Source of the DNA: an uncultured Coriobacteriales bacterium
Lineage (GTDB): Bacteria; Actinomycetota; Coriobacteriia; Coriobacteriales; Atopobiaceae
Length of the DNA: 5,139 nt
Assembly: GCA_947305035.1 (NCBI GenBank)
Contig: CAMZCV010000103.1
Location: 1-5,139 of the forward strand
Direction of reading: 5' to 3'
Below the pieces are notes generated by a model. It searched no databases, was not told the origin of the DNA, and worked only from the letters and a program-made list of their open reading frames with translations. The position numbers and the translations under genes were made by a program. This document shows, one piece after another, positions 1 through 5,139 of this stretch (position 1 is its first letter; every line of letters starts with the position of its first letter).

Positions 1-46
1 CACCGCGTCCGAAACGGCCGAGTCCTATGAGCAAAAACGATTTCAT
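1..46 (-). CDS. ktrA: KtrA/TrkA-type potassium uptake regulatory subunit, N-terminal fragment (runs off the left edge)
   Basis: Only the first 15 codons are in the window; they read MKSFLLIGLGRFGRG. A short beta strand followed by GLGRFG is the first strand and glycine loop of the RCK (KTN) Rossmann domain, and the same GLGRFG occurs in KtrA of Bacillus. In this family the protein forms a cytoplasmic octameric ring that binds ATP/ADP or NAD(H) and gates the membrane subunit. The ATG at 46-44 is chosen because AAGGAG at 57-52 lies five bases upstream and the gene follows the KtrB-type gene with only nine bases between stop and start. That context makes the assignment firm despite the short fragment. 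Family knowledge gives the role; the rest of the protein cannot be judged here. A TrkA with two RCK domains is possible, but the short N-terminus next to a KtrB-length partner favours KtrA. Confidence 0.85.
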   Translation of the reverse strand, partial: MKSFLLIGLGRFGRG

Positions 47-51
47 GGTCT

Positions 52-57
52 CTCCTT
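52..57 (-). promoter_or_regulatory. Shine-Dalgarno site of ktrA, overlapping the ktrB stop codon
   Basis: On the minus strand AAGGAG (57-52) sits five bases before the ktrA ATG and shares two bases with the TAA stop of ktrB (58-56). Ribosomes finishing ktrB are thus placed on the ktrA start, which suggests translational coupling of the two subunits (inference). Confidence 0.8.
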
Positions 58-1390
58 ATCCAACGGCGATTTCCTCGTGCGGCAGGCGCGAACGGCTCCT
101 GCCCACATCCTTGGTGGCCGCATAGACCACCGTGAGGCCGCCCACGCGGCCAAGGAACATGAAGAGCATAAGAATGATACGCGACAATTCGCAGAGGGAC
201 GGTGTGATGCCGCGCGTAAGGCCGACGGTGCCCAGGGCCGAGGCGCATTCGAACAGGCACGACAGATAGGGGATGCCCTCGATGTGGCAGAGGGCGGCGC
301 CACCGAGAAGCGCGAGCCCCACGTACATCATGAAGATGGCGGATGCCTGCTTGACGATGTCGTCCACGATTCTCCTGCCGTAGAGGTGCGTTTCCTCGCG
401 GCGGAAGCAAACCGCCGCGAAGTTGGCGAGGAGCACGGTGAACGTGGTGGTCTTGATACCGCCTGCCGTGGAGCCGGGGGATCCGCCGATGAGCATGAGG
501 ATGATGGTGAAAGCTTGGCTCGGCTCGGTCAGCGTGGAGAGGTCCTCCACGTTGAAGCCCGCGGTCCTTGTTGTGACGGAATGGAACAGCGAGGCGAGGG
601 TGCGCTCCGACGCGGGCAGGGTTTCATATTCGAACACGAAGAAATACAGAGCGGGGATGACGATCAGCATCGCGGTGGTGGAGAGGATGACCTTGCTCTG
701 CATGGAGTAGCGCTTGAAGCGCCCCCTGTTCGTCACGATGTCATCCCACGTGAAGAATCCGATGCCGCCGAGCACGATGAGGAGGGAGATGGCGATGACG
801 ATGGAGGGGTTGTCGGCGAAGGATGTGAGCGAGACGTAGGGGCTTTCAGGGGTTCCCAGAATGTCGAATCCGGCGTTGCAGAATGCGGAGATGGACAGGA
901 ACACGGCGAGCCACACGCCTCGGATGCCGTACTCCCCGCAGAGCGTGGGCATCATGGCGACGGCTCCTACGAGCTCGGTGATGAGGGTCACCTTGATGAT
1001 GAACTTCACCATGCGCACCATGCCCTCCACCTTGGGGGCTGCGAACGTCGACTGCAGCATGCTCCGCTCGCCGAGGGAGATTCTCTTGCCGGAGATAAGC
1101 GCGAACGAGGCCGAGGCGAGGACCACGCCGAGTCCACCCAGCTGGATCATGGTGAGGATCACGATCTGCCCGAATGCCGTCCATCCGGATGCGGTGTCCC
1201 TGACGACGAGCCCCGTCACGCAGGTGGCCGAGGTGGCGGTGAAGATGGCGTCGGAGAACGATGCCGCTTCGCCGGAGCGAGAGGAGATGGGGAGCATGAG
1301 CAGCGTCGTGCCGAAAAAGATGATAATGGCAAAACCCAGGATTACGATCCTGAACGAAGAGAGCTTTTTGCGCGTGATGAAGGATGCCAC
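56..1390 (-). CDS. ktrB: KtrB/TrkH-family potassium (or sodium/potassium) transporter, ion-conducting subunit
   Basis: Membrane subunit of a Ktr-type K+ uptake system. From the chosen start it is 444 residues, close to the roughly 445 of Bacillus KtrB. The four-repeat membrane-pore-membrane architecture is visible through its four selectivity-filter loops: ATCVTGL near residues 55-61, AFCNAGF 169-175, TTRTAGF 273-279 and ALGTVGL 385-391. Each keeps the filter glycine (G60, G174, G278, G390). The glycine-rich gating loop in the third repeat, GGSPGSTAGGIKTTT (302-316), is present, and the C-terminus LPHEEIAVG matches the usual KtrB tail. The first membrane helix follows a basic stretch, ITRKKLSSFR. 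The start is the GTG at 1390-1388, with AAAGGG six bases upstream and GGAG further up. An ATG at 1429 and a TTG at 1510 are in frame but lack good ribosome sites and would add a tail unusual for the family. It is followed by ktrA with nine bases between. No lost residues or frameshifts were seen. Ion choice (K+ versus Na+) cannot be read from this; all four filter glycines favour K+. Confidence 0.93.
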   Translation of the reverse strand: MASFITRKKLSSFRIVILGFAIIIFFGTTLLMLPISSRSGEAASFSDAIFTATSATCVTGLVVRDTASGWTAFGQIVILTMIQLGGLGVVLASASFALISGKRISLGERSMLQSTFAAPKVEGMVRMVKFIIKVTLITELVGAVAMMPTLCGEYGIRGVWLAVFLSISAFCNAGFDILGTPESPYVSLTSFADNPSIVIAISLLIVLGGIGFFTWDDIVTNRGRFKRYSMQSKVILSTTAMLIVIPALYFFVFEYETLPASERTLASLFHSVTTRTAGFNVEDLSTLTEPSQAFTIILMLIGGSPGSTAGGIKTTTFTVLLANFAAVCFRREETHLYGRRIVDDIVKQASAIFMMYVGLALLGGAALCHIEGIPYLSCLFECASALGTVGLTRGITPSLCELSRIILMLFMFLGRVGGLTVVYAATKDVGRSRSRLPHEEIAVG

Positions 1391-1569
1391 CGCAAGCCCT
1401 TTCTCCGAAACCACCCAACTCGAAAGCATGCGACATTTCGAACGTGCATAGGATAGTGCATTTATTGACAGAGGGTAACTGGGAACAAGGAAACGCAACG
1501 TGTTTTCCAAAGCAGGGTGCGTCGGAATAATCTCATGCTATTAAGTTGTTTATTTGATTCAAAGCGGAC

Positions 1570-1597
1570 AGCTATTCGGCTGAACGGCTCGAATGCT
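1570..1597. repeat. Inverted repeat, eight-pair stem with one bulge
   Basis: AGC-t-ATTCG (1570-1578) is complementary to CGAATGCT (1590-1597), giving eight pairs with one bulged T and an 11-base loop. No T-run follows on either strand, so it is not a typical intrinsic terminator. It could be an operator or an RNA hairpin in a leader, or chance. Confidence 0.35.
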
Positions 1598-1670
1598 CGG
1601 AAAAGGGAGGATGGCGCGCCGCATTATGCGTACAGGCTCGTGGATGCTTGAATGGTGCAGGCAAGGGCTG

Positions 1671-1704
1671 TGCACGTAAATCACATGAAATCACGTTGTG
1701 TGCA
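1671..1704. repeat. Direct repeat pair with 10-base spacing inside a short inverted repeat
   Basis: AAATCAC occurs at 1678-1684 and again at 1688-1694, exactly one DNA helical turn apart, flanked by TGCAC (1671-1675) and its complement GTGCA (1700-1704). It lies 58-91 bases before the GTG of the small membrane protein gene, where a regulator site would be expected. Function is inference, and the elements are short enough to be chance. Confidence 0.3.
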
Positions 1705-1750
1705 AGAATAGGGATGGCTGGTGGGCGTTGCTTGCAGAGTTCGCGCTTCG

Positions 1751-1756
1751 AGGTGG
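1751..1756 (+). promoter_or_regulatory. Shine-Dalgarno site that decides the GTG start of the small membrane protein
   Basis: AGGTGG lies five bases before GTG 1762-1764. No comparable site precedes the upstream in-frame ATG at 1648, so the shorter protein is preferred. Confidence 0.65.
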
Positions 1757-1761
1757 TTCCC

Positions 1762-2175
1762 GTGCTTCCGAAAATCAATTCAAACGGGTTTGGCGGCAAG
1801 GTCATTGCGGTTGGCATCTTGGTGGGAGCCGTTATCCCCCTCATCCTGTGGGTTGCCATGCATCGGATCATCTGGCCTCTCGTGATCGTCGGAGCTGCCA
1901 TCATCGTCGTCTTCTGCGCGCTGCTCGCCATCGAGATGCGTCAGGACGCCAATTCCGCGCCATTCCTGAGGAAGTCGCTCGGGGATACGGTGCCCTACGA
2001 CCCCGAGACGCAGTACCCCGTCATCCGTGCTTCAATCTGCACGGGGGAGCGTGTCGCCGGGTTCAAGAACAAGGTGGATGGCCGCTTCACCGAGGTGATG
2101 CTGCTCCGCTCCATGGAGGACGAGCAGACGTTCAAAGACGCCTACGGAATCAAAGAACTGAAGACGGAGTACTGA
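1762..2175 (+). CDS. Small membrane protein of unknown function, two-helix hairpin with a cytosolic tail
   Basis: I do not recognise the family. From the GTG at 1762 the product is 137 residues. Residues 13-33 (KVIAVGILVGAVIPLILWVAM) and 36-57 form two strongly hydrophobic segments joined by a very short turn (HR), so a tight membrane hairpin is likely. A short polar N-terminus (LPKINSNGFGG) precedes it. The last 80 residues are soluble, mixed charged, and end in YGIKELKTEY; a central part, PVIRASICTGERVAGF, looks beta-rich. The start is supported by AGGTGG (1751-1756), five bases upstream; a longer in-frame ATG at 1648 would add 38 residues of non-coding character. Codon use matches the neighbours. 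It is divergent from ktrB, convergent with the deaminase gene, and has no same-strand neighbour in the window, so it seems to be a single-gene unit. No catalytic motif is visible. Confidence 0.75.
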   Translation: MLPKINSNGFGGKVIAVGILVGAVIPLILWVAMHRIIWPLVIVGAAIIVVFCALLAIEMRQDANSAPFLRKSLGDTVPYDPETQYPVIRASICTGERVAGFKNKVDGRFTEVMLLRSMEDEQTFKDAYGIKELKTEY

Positions 2176-2196
2176 AGGCGTTAGATACTGCCCGCT

Positions 2197-2310
2197 CTAC
2201 CACTCGTCGTCATCGCCGCCAGCGTCGGGGTGGTCAAGCTTTTCGAGGCGCTTCTCGGCGTCCTTGTGCTCATCGTCCCATGCCGACCGCTTTTTGAGGA
2301 CCTTCTTCAA
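2197..2310 (-). pseudogene. Probable 3' remnant of a gene (charged C-terminal tail of unknown protein)
   Basis: On the minus strand 37 codons read up to a TAG at 2199-2197 and end in KLDHPDAGGDDDEW. The codons are of normal, GC-rich use (GAC, GAG, AAG, CTC), and the peptide is very hydrophilic: a basic KKVLKKR start, a helical DEHKDAEKRLEKL part and an acidic tail, as seen at the C-termini of many soluble proteins. Upstream the frame is closed by a TAG at 2313-2311, and the first codon is a TTG without a ribosome site. It therefore reads as the end of a gene whose front is missing or frameshifted. It could instead be a 37-residue small protein or chance; I cannot assign a family. Confidence 0.35.
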
Positions 2311-2392
2311 CTATGCCAAGGTGAAGTTCGTCGGTGGTGAGCCGCAGCCTGCCAAGTTCTACCTCAGGCTCAGCGCGGGGGAGCTGGTGTAG
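2303..2392 (+). pseudogene. Possible 3' remnant of a plus-strand gene of unknown family
   Basis: The frame FFNYAKVKFVGG... continues to PAKFYLRLSAGELV and a TAG at 2390-2392. Its 29 codons use the same preferred codons as the real genes here (AAG, GTC, GAG, CTC, TTC) and alternate hydrophobic and polar residues like a beta-rich domain end. Upstream the frame stays open but turns into a serine- and arginine-rich shadow of the minus-strand fragment at 2197-2310, so real coding would begin near 2300. It has no start of its own. It may be debris of a transferred gene, or an accident of composition. Confidence 0.25.
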
Positions 2393-2471
2393 GAAGCTGC
2401 AAGCGGAGATGGACAGTTTCCAGGGCTTCCCGAGTCTCTGTCGCATCCATGCGTCATGCCCTTGGCGCAGT

Positions 2472-4952
2472 TCACTCCTGCCGGAGCCACCGTTCCGGAT
2501 AGCACGTCTCCACGGCGTCGCAGACAAGGCCTGCCAGATCATCATCCGTTCCGAACAGGGATACGTATCCCTCGAGGTTCTTGGCCTTCTCCCTCAGCAT
2601 GCCCCTCCTGTCGAGGACGAACATGTGGCACTTGCGCTTCCCGTTCTTGGCGTCCTGGATCATGTTCGCGCCGGATGAGTTCCCGTCGAGGGCGACGAGG
2701 ACCGAGGGTCTGCGCTTGAAGACCTCGTAGGCGACGCTCTTGTAGATGCCCATGGGACTGGGCTCGATGGAAACACGAATGCGGACTCCGGCCCGCATCA
2801 GGGCCTCCGACTCCTTTGCGCCAATCCGAGCAGGCACGAAGGCGTAAAGGTCGAACTTCCCCCGGTTCTGCTTGGCAAGGTACTGCTCGTAGCCCGATAG
2901 GCTGTGGCCGATGACCAGGAACATCTTGCTGGGATCGCCCTTGTCGAGTATATCGTCCAGCAAGGCGCAGACGTCGCGGTGACGCCTGGTTACGTGGCGG
3001 TCGTTGTTGAAGGATCCTCCCACGAGGATCACCGGCACGCGGTCGTTCGGCAGCTCCTCGATCCTGTCGGAGAAGACCGCAGCGCTGTCCTTGGTGTCCG
3101 AGAGGTCCAGCAGGGCCTCCTCCGCGGGCCGCTGCTCGCTCATCCGCGCGGCGTAGAAGGCGTTGACGTCTGCTGCACCTGCCTCTTCGACGAAGGCGTG
3201 CATCTTCTCCTCGAGGGCTGCAAGGCCCCTGCTTCGAACCGCGTCCTCCGCGCGGTGCATGGCGATTAGCTCCTCCTTCGAGAGGTTGAGCGCCTTCTCG
3301 AGCGCGAGCTGCTCGTCGATCGAGTCCGTCCCGTATATGGCACCGCCATCCGTACCCTGCACGCAGGGCACGCCCGCCGCCAGATACTGGCGCAGGGGGT
3401 GGCGCTCCAGCTGGCTCAGGTTGTTCAGCCGGACGTTCGAGGTGATTTGGAACTCCAAGACGGCACCGCTGTCCCTCAGGTCCTCCAGCAGCTGCCGTCC
3501 CTTGGCCGAGGAGAGGTTCCTGGTGTAGAGCCCGTGGCCGATTCGGATGAGGGGCATGGGCTGGCCGGGTGCCAAGCCCTCGCGGATGCATTTGATCGCG
3601 TTCGCCACGTTGTCGCGAAGGCCATCATTCTCCCCGGCGTGGACGCGGATCGTGAAGGAGGGGTGGTCTGCGGCGATCTGGTCGAGCTCTGCCAGCAGTG
3701 GCGCCAGGTCCCGTATATCGTTGATCTCCTCTCCGACGATGTCGCTGCCCGCCACGTACGGGTCTCCCGCTATCGCGTGTATCGCCTGGAGGCTCCTGCG
3801 CATCGAATCGTCGTAAGCGATCCTGTCGCGCACGATCGTGAGCGGAGTGCGCCGGATCGCCGCCATGAACCGCAGCGTAACCCCGGTTTCCTTTCTGATC
3901 GCCGGCATCACCGCATGGACTTCGGCGAGCATGTGCGGTGCATTCTCGGGCTTTGCCAGGGTGGTGTCGGAAATCTCCGCATAATCGATGCCGCACCTTG
4001 CGTAGCTCCGCGCGATCCACAGCAGCTTATCTTGGAAAACGCTGTTGGTGGAGAACGCAGGGTTTTCCCTGTCCCTTTCCATCGCGGCCAGTGCCTGAAC
4101 CACCTCGTGATCGGGGATGCGCTCGATGCCGTCGATTGGAATCGGGTCGTCGGTGGGCACGCCCTTGCAGAAGACGTAGCGGTACAGGTAGACCTTCTCG
4201 AGGTTGGTGAAGACGGCCTGCCCGTCCTTCATGATGGCCAGCGACGCCCTGATCCTAGGGATGTTCCACGCCGCGTCGTCCAGGTTTTCGAGGATGAGGG
4301 AGGCGAAGTTGAGGTATGTCCCGTCGTCGATCCTGCGCTCGAGGAACTTGCCCTTGAGCGGAGAGTCGCGAAGCTGCATCGCCGTCTGAGCCCGCCGTGC
4401 CGCGAGGAGCTCCTCCTGCGCAGGAGACAGCCTCAGCCCCAGCTTGCGGATGTAGTAGAGCGGGTAGCGGATCTGATGGTGGATGCCGAGTGCGATGAGG
4501 ATGTCCGGATCGAGGTTGGCGTTCATGTGGGTGTGCAGGTCGGTGCGGAACTTGCACTCGCGCAGGATATAGGTCTTCACGACGGTCTTGCGGAAGTCCT
4601 GCCGGTAGTCCTTGGTCTGGCTCATCAGGGTCTTCGCGATGGCGGGGATGGATGCCTTCCGCTCGATCCTGCCGTCCGGATAGATGTTGGCGACCTTCGT
4701 ATCGAGCAGGCGGAACACGTAGATCATGCGGTTGCTGCCGTCGATGTAGCAGGGCAGCGTGCCCCGGATTACCTTGAGGCCGTTCTCGTCCGTCTGAAGC
4801 TCGAGGTTGCACAGCGCTGCAAGGTTGGTGATGAGGTTGCCCGTCCCGTGGTTGGGCGTTCTGAGCACGTAGTGCAGCTCGTCTTGATCGCGAAACAGAT
4901 CGACGACGAGGTCCTTCTCCTTGTCGAGGAAGAACCGTCCGAATGTCTCCAT
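2472..4952 (-). CDS. Adenosine/AMP deaminase-type amidohydrolase fused to a C-terminal SLOG-like nucleotide-binding domain
   Basis: An 826-residue soluble protein with no signal peptide or membrane segment. Residues 1-130 are an unassigned N-terminal region. Residues about 131-545 carry the metal-dependent deaminase core: TDLHTHM (H140, H142), the substrate-loop-like GSDIVGEE (402-409), VHAGEN (H438, catalytic E441), RIGHG (H473), EFQITSN (500-506) and the metal Asp of GTDGG (D535). All expected zinc ligands and catalytic residues are present, so hydrolytic removal of an amino group from an adenine-type nucleoside or nucleotide is likely (family knowledge). The usual DDP motif is replaced by D535-G-G. 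The HxH-to-HAGE distance is about 300 residues, longer than in classical adenosine deaminase (about 200) and nearer to AMP deaminase. Residues about 637-785 look like a Rossmann/SLOG domain: VILVGGS, FLVIGHSLSGYE (678-689) and ALDGNSSGANM (754-764), followed by a helix and strand as in DprA. The ATG at 4952 has GAAGG eight bases upstream; the longer TTG start at 5075 would run into the riboswitch. The gene appears monocistronic. Substrate and biological role are unknown; a nucleotide-based stress or anti-phage role is inference. Confidence 0.85.
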   Translation of the reverse strand: METFGRFFLDKEKDLVVDLFRDQDELHYVLRTPNHGTGNLITNLAALCNLELQTDENGLKVIRGTLPCYIDGSNRMIYVFRLLDTKVANIYPDGRIERKASIPAIAKTLMSQTKDYRQDFRKTVVKTYILRECKFRTDLHTHMNANLDPDILIALGIHHQIRYPLYYIRKLGLRLSPAQEELLAARRAQTAMQLRDSPLKGKFLERRIDDGTYLNFASLILENLDDAAWNIPRIRASLAIMKDGQAVFTNLEKVYLYRYVFCKGVPTDDPIPIDGIERIPDHEVVQALAAMERDRENPAFSTNSVFQDKLLWIARSYARCGIDYAEISDTTLAKPENAPHMLAEVHAVMPAIRKETGVTLRFMAAIRRTPLTIVRDRIAYDDSMRRSLQAIHAIAGDPYVAGSDIVGEEINDIRDLAPLLAELDQIAADHPSFTIRVHAGENDGLRDNVANAIKCIREGLAPGQPMPLIRIGHGLYTRNLSSAKGRQLLEDLRDSGAVLEFQITSNVRLNNLSQLERHPLRQYLAAGVPCVQGTDGGAIYGTDSIDEQLALEKALNLSKEELIAMHRAEDAVRSRGLAALEEKMHAFVEEAGAADVNAFYAARMSEQRPAEEALLDLSDTKDSAAVFSDRIEELPNDRVPVILVGGSFNNDRHVTRRHRDVCALLDDILDKGDPSKMFLVIGHSLSGYEQYLAKQNRGKFDLYAFVPARIGAKESEALMRAGVRIRVSIEPSPMGIYKSVAYEVFKRRPSVLVALDGNSSGANMIQDAKNGKRKCHMFVLDRRGMLREKAKNLEGYVSLFGTDDDLAGLVCDAVETCYPERWLRQE

Positions 4953-4960
4953 GCGCCCGC

Positions 4961-4965
4961 CCTTC
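4961..4965 (-). promoter_or_regulatory. Shine-Dalgarno site that sets the deaminase start at 4952
   Basis: On the minus strand GAAGG lies eight bases before the ATG at 4952-4950. The in-frame TTG at 5075 has no such site and lies inside a conserved RNA element on the other strand, so the 826-residue form is preferred. Confidence 0.6.
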
Positions 4966-5007
4966 AAGCCGACAGGGGTGACGGCTCTGCGTCCCCGCCT
5001 TTGCGTA

Positions 5008-5016
5008 ACGATAGCA
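5008..5016 (-). promoter_or_regulatory. Possible extended -10 element for the deaminase gene
   Basis: The minus strand reads TGCTATCGT, an extended -10 form (TGn then TATCGT, four of six matches to TATAAT), with transcription starting about 50 bases before the ATG. No good -35 hexamer is seen about 17 bases upstream, so this is weak. If right, the promoter would reach into the DNA of the divergent riboswitch. Confidence 0.25.
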
Positions 5017-5021
5017 CCAGT

Positions 5022-5111
5022 GACGGGGAGCTGGCACGTGGTTGGCCGAGAGGGGAGACGCGCCTCCCGACCCAAGAACCTGATCTGGGTAATGCTGAAT
5101 ACCCGTAGAAG
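5022..5111 (+). ncRNA. TPP (thiamine pyrophosphate) riboswitch aptamer, with an atypical 3' half
   Basis: This is the leader of a plus-strand gene beyond the right edge. The conserved thi-box blocks appear in order: GGGGAGC (5025-5031), CCGAGA (5046-5051, for the usual CTGAGA), GACCC (5069-5073), and AACCTGATCTGGGTAATGC (5077-5095). Stems: GGG 5025-5027 with CCC 5071-5073 (P2); GCTGGC with GTTGGC around the loop ACGTG (P3, wobble-rich); GGGAG 5053-5057 with CTCCC 5064-5068 (optional P3a). In the family this RNA binds thiamine pyrophosphate and switches off thiamine synthesis or transport genes. The part after TAATGC departs from the usual CCAGCGTAGGGA: it reads TGAATACCCGTAGAAG, allowing a new GGGTA/TACCC hairpin (5087-5091 with 5100-5104) but weakening P4/P5. 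It may be a diverged functional form or a decaying one. The expression platform is not in the window. Confidence 0.72.
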
Positions 5112-5114
5112 AAA

Positions 5115-5124
5115 TGCAGCTGCA
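5115..5124. repeat. Ten-base perfect palindrome after the riboswitch
   Basis: TGCAGCTGCA is its own reverse complement. It lies just after the aptamer, where an expression platform would begin, but it is short and may be chance. Confidence 0.3.
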
Positions 5125-5139
5125 GGTAGAGTGGCTGTT

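Larger units (their letters stand above)
1391..1761. other. Divergent intergenic region between ktrB and the small membrane protein gene
   Basis: This 371-base stretch lies between two divergent start codons and should hold both promoters. No gene was found: the readable frames have coding-unlike composition and no ribosome sites. It includes an AT-rich patch at about 1525-1565. For ktrB, a weak sigma-70-like pair can be drawn on the minus strand: TTACCC and TATCCT, 17 bases apart, within 1450-1490. It matches the consensus at only about half the positions, so I do not list it as a promoter. A bulged hairpin (1570-1597) and a pair of direct repeats (1678-1694) are listed separately. No tRNA, terminator with a T-run or riboswitch was recognised. 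Confidence 0.6.
2176..2471. other. Convergent intergenic region with probable gene debris
   Basis: About 296 bases between the ends of two convergent genes. It holds the two fragment-like reading frames listed separately (2197-2310 minus, 2303-2392 plus). The remainder, 2393-2471, shows no ribosome site, no RNA gene and no convincing stem with a T-run, so no intrinsic terminator is evident for either flanking gene. Confidence 0.5.

Noticed and set aside
77..1456. Long plus-strand open frame (459 codons) opposite ktrB
   Set aside because: It is antisense to a gene with four conserved filter motifs. Its product is rich in H, E, G, R and D, has no domain and lacks a ribosome site: a shadow of high-GC coding.
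1391..1510. Longer ktrB forms starting at TTG 1510 or ATG 1429
   Set aside because: Neither has a good Shine-Dalgarno site, and the added residues exceed the usual family length. The ATG at 1429 remains the next best choice.
1572..1931. Minus-strand frame of 119 codons over the ktrB upstream region and the membrane-protein gene
   Set aside because: Half of it is antisense to the membrane-protein gene; its composition is rich in T, M, A and P, as for a shadow frame.
2270..2545. Minus-strand frame of 91 codons across the end of the deaminase gene
   Set aside because: It overlaps the deaminase 3' end in another frame, has no ribosome site, and its peptide (many R, W, G) lacks any recognisable feature.
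4953..5075. Forty-one-residue N-terminal extension of the deaminase from a TTG codon
   Set aside because: No ribosome site, arginine-rich non-conserved-looking sequence, and it is antisense to the TPP aptamer; the ATG at 4952 has a site.
3399..5108. Long plus-strand open frame (569 codons) opposite the deaminase gene
   Set aside because: It is antisense to the deaminase core, with low-complexity valine/aspartate/arginine-rich content and no motif, and it runs through the riboswitch aptamer.
1..5139. CRISPR array, tRNA, rRNA or insertion sequence
   Set aside because: No regularly spaced repeats, cloverleaf, rRNA block, transposase motif or paired terminal repeats were seen on reading both strands.

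Overview
The window looks like a chromosomal segment of a fairly high-GC Gram-positive bacterium. An actinobacterium of the Coriobacteriia type is my guess from codon bias (mostly C/G third positions), the use of GTG starts with Shine-Dalgarno sites, and the KtrAB-type potassium system. The lineage is inference; no rRNA or marker gene is present to settle it.

Left part (1-1390, minus strand): a potassium uptake operon, with the ion-conducting subunit gene ktrB/trkH followed at once by the first 15 codons of the regulatory subunit gene ktrA/trkA, which runs off the left edge. The ribosome binding site of ktrA overlaps the stop codon of ktrB, so the two subunits are probably translationally coupled.

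Middle (1391-2471): a divergent intergenic region of about 370 bases with small repeats but no gene, then a plus-strand gene for an unrecognised small protein with a two-helix membrane hairpin. After it lies about 300 bases holding what look like two broken gene ends, one per strand, overlapping at their broken sides. This suggests a past deletion or insertion scar.

Right part (2472-5139): one large minus-strand gene of 826 codons. It has an unassigned N-terminal region, an adenosine/AMP-deaminase-type amidohydrolase core with its metal ligands in place, and a C-terminal Rossmann-like domain resembling the SLOG (LOG/DprA-like) nucleotide-binding superfamily. It stands alone here and is the most interesting object in the window: a possible nucleotide-sensing and nucleotide-modifying protein, perhaps a conflict or defence effector. 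Divergent from it, on the plus strand near the right edge, lies a TPP (thiamine pyrophosphate) riboswitch aptamer with an odd 3' half. It should control a thiamine gene outside the window.

The potassium operon, the small membrane protein and the deaminase gene do not form one obvious pathway.
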